NCBI RefSeq assembly: GCF_013522705.1
Contig: NZ_JAAMRE010000024.1
Location: forward strand, 1-64,000
Direction of reading: 5' to 3'
DNA length: 64,000 nucleotides
From: Pseudomonas lurida
GTDB taxonomy: Bacteria; Pseudomonadota; Gammaproteobacteria; Pseudomonadales; Pseudomonadaceae
This document shows positions 26,981-35,392 of this stretch, piece by piece; position 1 is the stretch's first letter, and every line of letters begins with the position of its first letter. A model generated the notes under the pieces. It saw only the letters and a program-made list of their open reading frames with translations. It ran no database searches and had not been told where the DNA came from. Both the position numbers and the translations under genes were made by a program.

Positions 26981-29788
26981 TTATGGATTGGCTGTGACGC
27001 TGACATCGATTGTGGTGGGGGCCGCTTTGCCGATCTCATATAAGCTGTTCGACTGATTACCCTCGCCAATCGTGAAGCTTCTCTTGATGGTTACCTGTAC
27101 GCCGGGAACGCGGTTGATGTCTTGCTCCGGCATAGAGAGGTGCCCTTCAGAGGTGACATGGACCTTCGCCAGGTTGCGGGAGGAGTCATAATCAATCTGA
27201 AAATGGGTATTGTCAGCACCGTAGTAGTAGCCTTCCTGCAGTCCCGCCCCCCCATGCAAATCAGCGATGGCAGGGAAGGTAGAGCCTTGATGGGCCACCT
27301 CGGAGATGCGGGCCCGCAATTGAGCATCGGGAATTACCGCCTCGAACTGCGCCAACCTTGCTCGCTGGATACCCTCTGACGTGCCGGCTACGGCGTCCAG
27401 TTTCGTGGTCACTGACAGACCGTTTTCTGTAGTGGTAACGGTGTAAGGACAACGATTGATATCGAGGACAAAGTTGGGTGAGTACTCGCTGGAACTGAGT
27501 TCCGTCATTTGTGCTTTCTCTCCAGGCTCGACAGCGAACCCGGTTTCGTCGATGTTCCAAGAGGTGTTAAACCTTCTTTTAACGAGCCCGTTTTCCTCGA
27601 AGTTCCTGCTGGAGAGTTCGAAGTTGGTTCCCGCTCTTGCTCTCAAGACTTCATCGAGTTTTTCGGCTCCGGCCATTTTTTTACCATCAATTTCGAGGAA
27701 TTCATCGGCGAAGGTGGCAGGAGTCTTTGGATCATCACTGGGCGTTGGCGAAGCCCGGCGTTGCCATGGCCACACAACGCCGCCATCGGCGGCAGCGCGA
27801 GCCCATCCGCCCTTGCCGTCTGAGTGCACTATCATCACAGGCTTGCCGTTGGCAGAATCAATGATCTGCGCGTAGTCGTTGCTGAGTTTGAAGTTGCCTT
27901 TAATCTCGTACACCTTGGGCGTTCTTGTTGCGTCGGTATAACGGATATACCAATGGTCTGCTCCGGCGCTGTCTTTGACTTGATACATGCCTTTGGAATT
28001 TGGCTGCATGCCTTCAATAAGCCCTTCGCCATCTGGTACGGCATATGCGCTGATATCGGCGGCCTGGGACGGGCGCAAGCGATTGGCCGGGCTCTGTTCG
28101 ATGCCGCGCTCGGTCACAGTCGGCTCGCGGGGTGGCAGCGCTTTTCCCAGGGTTTTTCCCGCAGCGACGTCGCCCTTGGCCAGGCGGGTGGCACCGCCGG
28201 CGATGACGGGCAGCGCATTCAGCACACCGAACACGATATGGTCGGCCCCACCTGGCTTGCCATGCCTGAGGTCATCGGCGCCCACCCCGACTTCCACCGC
28301 GCCGGCGGCGACGTAGTACAGCTCCAGGCCCACCGCCACTTCGGGCATGACCATGGCGAGCGGGGTCATCATTAAGGCGACTTTAGTGGTGGTCTCCAAC
28401 ACTTCCAGGATCGTGGCTTTGGTGACATCGCCGTCGGTGGTGATTTCGGTTTCGGCATCGGCGTAGGAGCGCGCTTTCTGACGCTGGGTCATGACATCGA
28501 ACGGGTCATCGGACAGCGTTTCAATGGTGATAAACGTTTGCGGGTCGAATTCGTTCAGGCGTTCGAGAAACCCGGCATCGGGAGCGTCTTTTTTCGACCA
28601 GCCGCCGAGCCCGACCAGTGTTTGATTGACCCCGTCGGAGAAATGTCGATCAGCCTGGTCACGCAAGGGGAAATGCATCGACAGGGCTTCGCGCTTGACC
28701 GGGTCAGCGGCCTGTTCAGCCAGCCAGCGCTTCATCTGCGCCTGGTTGTCGAAGGTATGCAGCGGCGAAGAATTACCGGGGATGTACAGCAAGGTACGGG
28801 TAGCGGGTTTGCCGTCGGCATCGAATCGAGGGGTTTTGTCGGTGATGCAGAGCAGGTCCGTGGACTTGAAGCCATTGATGCTCAGCAGCCCGACTTCCAC
28901 GCTTGGGTCCTGGGTGGTGGCCGGGGCCAGGTCGTCCAGCTTGAGGTTTTCCCAGGTCGTATTCGGCGGCAGGCCGGCGGCGCGCATCACCAGGTTGGTG
29001 TCACTGGCGCTCAAGCTGTCGTTTTCAAATTGACTGAGGGCCGCGCCCACCAGGGATGCCTTGCTCAGTTGTGCGTATTTGCCCTCATGGGCGGGCCAGA
29101 ACTCGTTCAGGAATTGGGTGTACGGTTTGCTCAGTTCGGTGTTCCACACGATGTCTCGAAACGCCGCTGGCGTCTGCCTCAGCAGGTTGCGACTGTTATA
29201 GACCTCCCTGCCGCCAGGTTCTGCCCCGACAAATATGCCTTCATAAGTCCTCTGTCGCCGCGCCAGCGTGTCAATTTCATCCACGACCGCCGGGAGAGGC
29301 AGCAAAGGCGCCAGCCGACCAAGCCAGGTGTGCAGGGTGGACCGCTGCTTTTCGAGCGGTGTCTGGTGTTCATCGTTTTTATTGGCGCGCTGTACGTTAT
29401 GCAGTGCGGCCTGGGTCAGGGAAATCTTATTCAGAACTTTGCCGCCCCTGGGCTGTGGCTGCTTGGGGTCGTAGTTCAAGGTCACGATAAACGTATTGTC
29501 GGGATCGATGTCCTTGCCCCAGCGCGTCTTCAGCTCTGACCTGATAATCTCGGCGGTACTCTGACTGGGGGTTTTGAACCCGTCTTTGGCTTTCCAGATG
29601 TATTTCTCTACCCCCGGGTTATACGGCAGGCCCGGTATCAGTGTTTGGTGATGATTGCGCCGTTTGGCACTTTTGCGGCGAGGTTGATGTTCAGCGCCCA
29701 CCGTGTCCGCCTGCAGGTATGGGGTCGCTGACGTGTGCGACGAATCGGATACGGTTGTCGGAATAGTGGTGGTGGCAGGGGTAATCAT
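26981..29788 (-). CDS. Dermonecrotic-toxin-domain (DUF6543-like) effector candidate
   Basis: A 935-residue protein with no signal peptide and a disordered Thr/Ser-rich then basic N-terminus (about 1-55; RRKSAKRRNHH). Residues about 205-400 resemble the helical 'dermonecrotic toxin' domain common in large Pseudomonas effector-like proteins (YTQFLNEFWPAHEGKYAQL, RTLLYIPGNSSPLHTF, FPLRDQADRHFSDGVNQT). A hydrophobic stretch follows at about 465-535 (VALMMTPLAMVMPEVAVGLE), then a WYIRYTD/KVYEIKGNF-like module near 610-650 and a beta-rich C-terminus of unknown fold. Relatives I recall are typically much longer. The ATG at 29788 has GGAG 11 bases upstream. It looks less GC-rich than its neighbours and is inserted between two conserved blocks. 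Toxicity and secretion route are inferred. Confidence 0.7.
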   Translation of the reverse strand: MITPATTTIPTTVSDSSHTSATPYLQADTVGAEHQPRRKSAKRRNHHQTLIPGLPYNPGVEKYIWKAKDGFKTPSQSTAEIIRSELKTRWGKDIDPDNTFIVTLNYDPKQPQPRGGKVLNKISLTQAALHNVQRANKNDEHQTPLEKQRSTLHTWLGRLAPLLPLPAVVDEIDTLARRQRTYEGIFVGAEPGGREVYNSRNLLRQTPAAFRDIVWNTELSKPYTQFLNEFWPAHEGKYAQLSKASLVGAALSQFENDSLSASDTNLVMRAAGLPPNTTWENLKLDDLAPATTQDPSVEVGLLSINGFKSTDLLCITDKTPRFDADGKPATRTLLYIPGNSSPLHTFDNQAQMKRWLAEQAADPVKREALSMHFPLRDQADRHFSDGVNQTLVGLGGWSKKDAPDAGFLERLNEFDPQTFITIETLSDDPFDVMTQRQKARSYADAETEITTDGDVTKATILEVLETTTKVALMMTPLAMVMPEVAVGLELYYVAAGAVEVGVGADDLRHGKPGGADHIVFGVLNALPVIAGGATRLAKGDVAAGKTLGKALPPREPTVTERGIEQSPANRLRPSQAADISAYAVPDGEGLIEGMQPNSKGMYQVKDSAGADHWYIRYTDATRTPKVYEIKGNFKLSNDYAQIIDSANGKPVMIVHSDGKGGWARAAADGGVVWPWQRRASPTPSDDPKTPATFADEFLEIDGKKMAGAEKLDEVLRARAGTNFELSSRNFEENGLVKRRFNTSWNIDETGFAVEPGEKAQMTELSSSEYSPNFVLDINRCPYTVTTTENGLSVTTKLDAVAGTSEGIQRARLAQFEAVIPDAQLRARISEVAHQGSTFPAIADLHGGAGLQEGYYYGADNTHFQIDYDSSRNLAKVHVTSEGHLSMPEQDINRVPGVQVTIKRSFTIGEGNQSNSLYEIGKAAPTTIDVSVTANP

Positions 29789-29911
29789 TCTGTATCGATC
29801 TCCGTAAATGAGCCTCCCTGGCGTTCAGGTGTTCGATAGGTGCGTGGGAAATGAGCGCGCGGACGTTCCGGCGTGGGCGTTGTGCGTGTTCACAGGAATG
29901 TTGCAAGGGAC

Positions 29912-29930
29912 ATCTATGGACATAGATCAA
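29912..29930 (-). promoter_or_regulatory. Inverted repeat / ANR-like half-conserved box
   Basis: ATCTATG-GA-CATAGAT (29912-29927) is a perfect 7-2-7 inverted repeat. Read on the minus strand from 29930, TTGATCTATGTCCA matches the ANR/FNR pattern TTGAT-N4-ATCAA at 8 of 10 positions. It is 123 bases upstream of the toxin-like gene. Confidence 0.35.
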
Positions 29931-30064
29931 ATGGCGGGAGTGCGCGGCCGCCGTGACTGAGGGGGCGTGCCAACCGTGCCGCCGGGCGTCGGCGGGGCGT
30001 GGAGGTGTGTAACGTGCGATGTGCCCTGATCAAGGCGGTTACATTTACTCCAAGAGGAGCAGCC

Positions 30065-30112
30065 ATGAGGCGAGTGCATAAAGCGGCGAAACGGGCACGC
30101 ATTGCGCGGTAA
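30065..30112 (+). CDS. Micro-ORF, 15 codons, Arg/Lys-rich
   Basis: A frame of 15 codons (MRRVHKAAKRARIAR) with AGAGGAG six bases before its ATG. Eight of 15 residues are Arg, Lys or His. The ribosome binding site is stronger than for many genes here. It is convergent with the SIMPL gene, whose stop lies 27 bases further on. It could be a micro-protein, a leader peptide or chance. Confidence 0.3.
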   Translation: MRRVHKAAKRARIAR

Positions 30113-30138
30113 CAAGCCCGTTCGCCTCAGCCGTGCGC

Positions 30139-30849
30139 TTACTGCAGGACTTCGATGGTTCCGTCGGCGCTCATGCTGACCTTGCTGGTGCCGGCTTCCA
30201 CTTCCGGAGTCGGCGCCGAATCCATCAAGGCCCCCTTCATCATCATCGCGCCGCGCTCATACGGCTGTGGATAACCGTTGGTGTTGAAATTCAGGTTGAC
30301 GATCTTGTAACCCTTGCCCCCCAGTGCGTCGGTGGCCAGTTGAGCGCGGGCCTTGAACGCAGCGACCGCGTCCTTGAGCAGCGCATCTTCGCTGGCTTTG
30401 CGGGTGGCGTCGGCGATGGCGAAATCCATGCCGCCCATTTTCAGGGTGTTCAGTAATTCACCTGTCAGTTTGGAGAGCGCCGGGAAGTCCGCGCTTTCCA
30501 GGCGCAGTTCGGCGCGTTCGCGCCAGCCGGTGATCTTCTGGGTTTTGTTGTCATAGATCGGGTAACTGTTGCGGCTGCCCTGGCGCAGGGTCACGGCTTT
30601 GACTTCGCGGGCCTGGCCCAGCGCCTGATTCACGGTGGTGGTGATGTCGGCGGCGAGCTTGGCCGGATCGGTGTTCTGGGATTCGGTATAGAGCGTGACG
30701 ATCATCTTGTCGCGGGCCACTTCCTGGCTGGCCTCGGCGCGCAGGGAGATCTGGTTGTAGTGCAGTTCATCGGCCGCCATGGCCGAAAAGCTGGCCAGGG
30801 CGCCGGCGCTGAGGGTGAGGATGGCTGCGCTGCGAGTGAAACGAGACAT
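30139..30849 (-). CDS. SIMPL-domain (DUF541) periplasmic protein
   Basis: A 236-residue protein with signal peptide (about residues 1-25, ending FSAMAADE) and one SIMPL/DUF541 domain (LHYNQISLRAEASQEVARDK, then ITGWRERAELRLES). Homologs such as BP26/OMP28 and YggE are periplasmic and form ring-like oligomers; their activity is unclear, with links to oxidative stress. AAGGAG precedes the ATG. It corresponds by order to PA4495, next to roxS. Confidence 0.9.
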   Translation of the reverse strand: MSRFTRSAAILTLSAGALASFSAMAADELHYNQISLRAEASQEVARDKMIVTLYTESQNTDPAKLAADITTTVNQALGQAREVKAVTLRQGSRNSYPIYDNKTQKITGWRERAELRLESADFPALSKLTGELLNTLKMGGMDFAIADATRKASEDALLKDAVAAFKARAQLATDALGGKGYKIVNLNFNTNGYPQPYERGAMMMKGALMDSAPTPEVEAGTSKVSMSADGTIEVLQ

Positions 30850-30924
30850 GGAAGCTCCTTAGGGGGGTCGTATCGGTATGACTGTAGACGGTGGTAACGG
30901 GTTCTTCGGGTTTATGAATTGGAA

Positions 30925-31015
30925 AAAGTTTAAAGCCGCAAGCAAGCGAAGGGCGAGGCGAGTTCTTGCCGCTTTTACCTCGCGGCTTGCAGCTACGGCG
31001 CCCGGTGCGTCAAAG
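30925..31015. repeat. Imperfect GC-rich inverted repeat upstream of roxS
   Basis: AAGCCGCAAGC near 30932 pairs with GCGGCTTGCAGC near 30982, around AAGCGAAGGGCGAGGCGAG and TTGCCGCTTTT segments. It resembles the small CAAGC-rich interspersed repeats common in fluorescent pseudomonads. It is distinct from the REP family in this window. Confidence 0.4.
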
Positions 31016-31093
31016 AGCCACACACCCAATGCCCGAGGCGACGCTTCGTTTATACTCCTGCCGATCCGCCTGCAGCGCTCACCGGGAGAGCTC

Positions 31094-32356
31094 ATGCTCG
31101 CCGCCGTAAAACTGACTTCCGCCACCCGCCAGAACCTTTGGCGCCTGACGTTCATCCGTACTCTGGTACTGGCCGCCCAGGCCGGTTCGGTGGGGCTTGC
31201 CTATTGGTTCGACCTGCTGCCGCTGCCCTGGCTGCCACTGGGCGTGACCCTTGGTTTTTCCACGGTGCTCTGCGTGTTTACCGCGATCCGGCTGCGCACC
31301 ACCTGGCCGGTGACCGAGCTGGAATATGCCCTGCAACTGGCCTGCGACCTGTTTATCCACAGTGTGTTGCTGTATTTCTCGGGTGGCTCTACCAACCCCT
31401 TCGTTTCTTATTATCTGGTGCCCCTGACGATCGCGGCAGTGACGTTGCCATGGCGCTATTCCGTGGTGCTGTCGGGGATCGCCCTGACCCTTTATACCCT
31501 GCTGCTGGCCCAGTTCTACCCGCTGCAGACCTTCCCCATCGCCCGGGAAAACCTGCAGATCTATGGGATGTGGCTGAGCTTTGCGCTGTCCGCCGCCGTC
31601 ATCACCTTTTTTGCCGCGCGCATGGCCGAGGAATTGCGTCGCCAGGAAGAACTGCGCGCCATTCGCCGTGAAGAGGGCCTGCGCGATCAACAATTGCTCG
31701 CCGTCGCCACCCAGGCCGCCGGCGCGGCCCATGAATTGGGCACGCCGCTGGCGACCATGAGCGTACTGCTCAAGGAAATGACCCAGGACCACCACGACCC
31801 GGCCCTGCAGGACGATTTGAGCGTGCTGCAGGAACAGGTCAAGCAGTGCAAGCTGACCCTGCAGCAACTGGTGCGCGCCGCCGAAGCCAATCGCCGCCTG
31901 GCCGTGGAGATGCAGGACGTGACGCAGTGGCTCGATGAAGCCCTGAACCGCTGGCACCTGATGCGCCCCGAGGCCAGCTATCGCTTCCACCTGCTGGGGC
32001 AGGGCACGGTACCGCGCATGGCGCCGCCACCGGACCTGACCCAGGCGTTGCTCAACCTGTTGAACAATGCCGCCGACGCCTGCCCCGAAGGGCTTGAAGT
32101 GCAGTTGGACTGGAACACCGAAGATCTCACCATCAGCATTCGCGACCACGGCGCGGGCGTGCCGCTGGCGATTGCCGAGCAGATCGGAAAACCATTTTTT
32201 ACCACCAAGGGCAAGGGCTTCGGCCTCGGCCTGTTTTTGAGCAAGGCCAGCGTGACCCGCGCCGGCGGCTCAGTGAAGCTCTATAGTCATGAGGAAGGTG
32301 GCACGCTCACCGAGCTGCGCCTGCCCCGTGTCGCACGAGGAGATATCGATGAGTGA
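31094..32356 (+). CDS. roxS: RegB/PrrB-type sensor histidine kinase RoxS
   Basis: A 420-residue inner-membrane kinase with six N-terminal helices (about residues 20-180), then a HisKA domain with H213 in the RegB-type box GAAHELGTPLATM and an HATPase_c domain (NLLNNAADAC, DHGAGVP, KGKGFGLGLFLSKA). The family senses respiratory redox state, probably through the quinone pool. The loop FFSGGSTNPFVSYY matches the RegB quinone-binding region. The ATG at 31094 has GGGAGAG before it; the upstream frame to 30878 passes through the repeat. Overlaps roxR by eight bases. Confidence 0.93.
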   Translation: MLAAVKLTSATRQNLWRLTFIRTLVLAAQAGSVGLAYWFDLLPLPWLPLGVTLGFSTVLCVFTAIRLRTTWPVTELEYALQLACDLFIHSVLLYFSGGSTNPFVSYYLVPLTIAAVTLPWRYSVVLSGIALTLYTLLLAQFYPLQTFPIARENLQIYGMWLSFALSAAVITFFAARMAEELRRQEELRAIRREEGLRDQQLLAVATQAAGAAHELGTPLATMSVLLKEMTQDHHDPALQDDLSVLQEQVKQCKLTLQQLVRAAEANRRLAVEMQDVTQWLDEALNRWHLMRPEASYRFHLLGQGTVPRMAPPPDLTQALLNLLNNAADACPEGLEVQLDWNTEDLTISIRDHGAGVPLAIAEQIGKPFFTTKGKGFGLGLFLSKASVTRAGGSVKLYSHEEGGTLTELRLPRVARGDIDE

Positions 32357-32909
32357 TGAGATCCAAGTCGAAGGCGAAGAACTGCCGCACCTGCTGCTGG
32401 TAGATGACGACGCTACGTTTACCCGCGTGATGGCACGTGCCATGAGTCGTCGCGGATTTCGCGTGAGCACCGCCGGGTCCGCCGAAGAGGGCCTGACCAT
32501 CGCCCAGGCCGACCTGCCGGACTACGCCGCGCTCGACCTGAAAATGGACGGTGACTCCGGCCTGGTGCTGCTGCCCAAGCTGCTGGAGCTGGACCCGGAA
32601 ATGCGCGTGGTGATCCTCACCGGCTACTCCAGCATTGCCACCGCTGTCGAAGCCATCAAGCGCGGCGCCTGCAACTACCTGTGCAAACCGGCGGATGCCG
32701 ACGACGTGCTGGCCGCGTTGCTGTCCGAGCACGCCGACCTCGATACCCTGGTTCCGGAAAACCCGATGTCGGTGGACCGCCTGCAGTGGGAACACATCCA
32801 GCGCGTGCTGACCGAGCACGAAGGCAATATCTCCGCCACCGCCCGTGCCCTGGGCATGCACCGTCGCACCCTGCAACGCAAGCTGCAGAAGCGGCCGGTC
32901 CGACGCTGA
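32349..32909 (+). CDS. roxR: Response regulator RoxR (RegA/PrrA family)
   Basis: A 186-residue two-domain regulator: a receiver with acidic pocket D19-D21 (LLVDDD) and phosphoacceptor D63 (ALDLKMDGDSG), a Pro-rich linker, and a Fis-type helix-turn-helix (HEGNISATARALGMHRRTLQ, about 156-175). The family controls cyanide-insensitive oxidase and other respiratory genes with RoxS. The ATG at 32349 overlaps the roxS stop, so production is coupled. Confidence 0.94.
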   Translation: MSDEIQVEGEELPHLLLVDDDATFTRVMARAMSRRGFRVSTAGSAEEGLTIAQADLPDYAALDLKMDGDSGLVLLPKLLELDPEMRVVILTGYSSIATAVEAIKRGACNYLCKPADADDVLAALLSEHADLDTLVPENPMSVDRLQWEHIQRVLTEHEGNISATARALGMHRRTLQRKLQKRPVRR

Positions 32910-33009
32910 ACCTAAGCTGAACAACCCGCTTCAGGCCGCACGGAGCCCCGAACCGATCACCTAAGATCGGTTCGAACGCCTGTCATCTCTTTCCTACCGA
33001 GCCTGAACG

Positions 33010-34734
33010 ATGAATCAGAACGCTGAATATTCCGCGGTCAACGATGCGCTGCGTGGGCATTTCTTTCGCCGAACGTGGGCGATGATCACGCCTTATTGGC
33101 GCAGCGAAGAGAAGGGCAAGGCCTGGCTGTTGCTGGCAGTGGTGATCGGCCTGTCGCTGTTCAGCGTGGCAATTTCCGTGTGGCTCAACCACTGGTACAA
33201 AGACTTCTATAACGCTCTGGAAAACAAGGACACCGCGGCCTTCTGGCAACAAATCCTGTATTTCTGCGGGATCGCCGCCGTGGCGATTCTCGGCGCGGTC
33301 TACCGTCTTTACCTCACTCAGATGCTGACGATTCGCTGGCGTGCATGGCTGACCGAAAAGCACTTCGCCCGCTGGCTTGGCCACAAAAACTACTACCAGC
33401 TGGAGCAGGGGGGTTATACCGATAACCCGGACCAGCGGATTTCCGAAGACCTCAATAGTTTTACCCAGAACACCCTGAGCCTTGGCCTTGGGTTGCTGCG
33501 CAATGTCGTCAGCCTCGTGTCGTTCTCGGTCATTCTGTGGGGCGTGTCGGGCAGCATCGAAGTGTTCGGCATCACCATCCCCGGCTACATGTTCTGGTGT
33601 GCGTTGGTCTACGCCGGTGTCGGCAGTTGGCTGACCCACCTGATCGGTCGTCGTCTGATCGGCTTGAGCAACCAGCAGCAGCGCTTCGAAGCGGACCTGC
33701 GTTTCTCCATGGTGCGGGTGCGCGAGAATGCTGAAAGCATTGCCCTGTACAACGGCGAGCCCAACGAAAACCAACGCTTGAGCGCACGGTTCGGCAAGGT
33801 CTGGCATAACTACTGGGACATCATGAAGGTGTCCAAACGCCTGACGTTCTTTACCGCCGGCTACGAACAGATTGCTACCGTCTTTGCGTTTATCGTGGCT
33901 GCCCCGCGCTATTTTTCCGGCAAGATCGAGTTGGGTGAGCTGATGCAAATCAACTCGGCCTTCGGCAACGTACAGGGCAATTTCAGCTGGTTTATCAGCG
34001 CGTACGCCGACCTGGCCAGCTGGCGCGCCACCAGCGACCGTCTATTGAGCTTTCAACAGGCGATGACGGAAAACGAACAACGCCCGGCGGCCATTGATGT
34101 GAGCGCGCAGGGCGAGCGTCTTGTCGTGCAGGGGCTGGGCATGAATCTTATGGATGGTCGCCACCTGCTCACCGATGCCAACCTGATCGTTGAACCGGGT
34201 CAGCGCGTCATGCTCAGTGGCCGTTCCGGCAGTGGCAAAAGTACCCTGCTGCGCGCCATGGGGCAGCTCTGGCCCGCAGGTCACGGCAGCATTCGTTTGC
34301 CGGCCAGGCGTTACCTGTTCCTGCCGCAGAAGCCTTACCTGCCGATCGGCACGCTGAAGGCGGTGTTGAGTTATCCACAGGACGCCGGCGTCTACTCGGC
34401 GCAACGTTATGCACAGGTCCTTGAAACGTGCCGCCTGCCGCATCTGGTAGGGCAGCTGGATGAGGCCAACCACTGGCAACGCGTGCTCTCGCCGGGCGAA
34501 CAACAGCGCCTGGCGTTTGCCCGCGCCTTGCTGTTCGCGCCGCAATGGCTGTACATGGACGAAGCCACCTCGGCAATGGATGAGGAAGATGAGGCGACGT
34601 TGTACCAGGCGCTGATCGATGCGTTGCCGGGGCTGAGTATCGTCAGCGTCGGCCATCGCAGCAGCCTCAAACGCTTTCATGGTCGGCATGTGCGCATCGA
34701 AGGCGGGTGGCTTCAAGAGCAATCCATCTCCTGA
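33010..34734 (+). CDS. SbmA/BacA-like ABC transporter, fused membrane and ATPase
   Basis: A 574-residue half-transporter: an ABC_membrane_2 (SbmA/BacA, YddA-like) domain with about six helices in residues 40-330, then an ATPase domain with Walker A SGRSGSGKST (K410), signature LSPGEQQRLAFARAL, and Walker B WLYMDEATSAMD. Relatives import peptides or move cobalamin or very long-chain acyl-CoA. The substrate cannot be read from sequence. It stands alone, between roxR and an otherwise conserved yhcB-trpS block, with a terminator after it. Confidence 0.85.
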   Translation: MNQNAEYSAVNDALRGHFFRRTWAMITPYWRSEEKGKAWLLLAVVIGLSLFSVAISVWLNHWYKDFYNALENKDTAAFWQQILYFCGIAAVAILGAVYRLYLTQMLTIRWRAWLTEKHFARWLGHKNYYQLEQGGYTDNPDQRISEDLNSFTQNTLSLGLGLLRNVVSLVSFSVILWGVSGSIEVFGITIPGYMFWCALVYAGVGSWLTHLIGRRLIGLSNQQQRFEADLRFSMVRVRENAESIALYNGEPNENQRLSARFGKVWHNYWDIMKVSKRLTFFTAGYEQIATVFAFIVAAPRYFSGKIELGELMQINSAFGNVQGNFSWFISAYADLASWRATSDRLLSFQQAMTENEQRPAAIDVSAQGERLVVQGLGMNLMDGRHLLTDANLIVEPGQRVMLSGRSGSGKSTLLRAMGQLWPAGHGSIRLPARRYLFLPQKPYLPIGTLKAVLSYPQDAGVYSAQRYAQVLETCRLPHLVGQLDEANHWQRVLSPGEQQRLAFARALLFAPQWLYMDEATSAMDEEDEATLYQALIDALPGLSIVSVGHRSSLKRFHGRHVRIEGGWLQEQSIS

Positions 34735-34756
34735 GACCTAATGTGGGGGCCAACAA

Positions 34757-34789
34757 AAAGCCCGGTTGATCATCGATCAGCCGGGCTTT
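34757..34789. terminator. Bidirectional terminator
   Basis: AAAGCCCGGTTGATC and CGATCAGCCGGGCTTT pair with one bulge. A runs on the left and T runs on the right allow it to end both the ABC transporter (plus) and the zapG gene (minus). Confidence 0.85.
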
Positions 34790-34807
34790 CTATTGCTTGA
34801 AAATGAC

Positions 34808-35245
34808 TTACTTCTTCAAACCGTAATGCTCATCCAGCATGCCTGGAGCATCCGCCGTTTTCGGCGCGTAGTCCCGTGGCGGTTCCTGGTTTTCCCGGGG
34901 TGGGGTCAGGCGTTCCCGTGGTGTCTGCGGTGCATCGGAGTGCAGCGCGGCCAGCAGGCGCTGGCGAGTGATATCGTCGAGGGCCAGGCGGTTAGCGCCA
35001 TCGGCGAGATGATCCTGTACTTCCTGGTAGCTCTGGGTGAGCTTCTTGACCAGGGTCGCGGTGCTATTGAAGTGGGTAACAACCTCGTTCTGATAACTGT
35101 CAAAACGTTCCTGGATGTCATCGAGCTGACGCTGCGTGCGGTTAGGCGCGGCATTCGGCAGCAGGCGAGCAACCAGGAATCCAATGGCGACACCGGCAAC
35201 CAGGGCAAGAGTCGGCAACAACCAAACTAAGAGCGAGTGTTCCAC
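34808..35245 (-). CDS. zapG: YhcB/ZapG family (DUF1043) envelope protein
   Basis: A 145-residue inner-membrane protein with one N-terminal helix (about residues 7-28, LLPTLALVAGVAIGFLVARL) followed by a cytoplasmic coiled coil (about 35-80, RQLDDIQERFDSYQNEVVTH) and a Pro-rich tail. YhcB/ZapG links cell division with envelope and phospholipid homeostasis in E. coli. The start is GTG at 35245 with AAGGA three bases upstream. Divergent from the hydrolase gene. Confidence 0.85.
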   Translation of the reverse strand: MEHSLLVWLLPTLALVAGVAIGFLVARLLPNAAPNRTQRQLDDIQERFDSYQNEVVTHFNSTATLVKKLTQSYQEVQDHLADGANRLALDDITRQRLLAALHSDAPQTPRERLTPPRENQEPPRDYAPKTADAPGMLDEHYGLKK

Positions 35246-35392
35246 GAGTCCTTCCTCTATAAACGGCTTTGCTTTACGTTAACGGCTCGGACCTGCGCTG
35301 TATACCGCGATTAAGCTCGCAATGATGTCATGCACAGATTTTTAGCTAGACGAGTCGACCCATTGAGAGGTCACGGAGTTCATTCCTTGCTC

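Larger units (their letters stand above)
29789..30138. other. Intergenic region with micro-ORF and inverted repeat, 350 bp
   Basis: This lies upstream of the toxin-like gene and downstream of the SIMPL gene. It contains the inverted repeat at 29912-29927, a GC-rich stretch, and the 15-codon frame at 30065-30112. A hairpin AACGGGC / GCCCGTT (30090-30096 and 30116-30122) overlaps the end of the micro-ORF. Confidence 0.55.
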
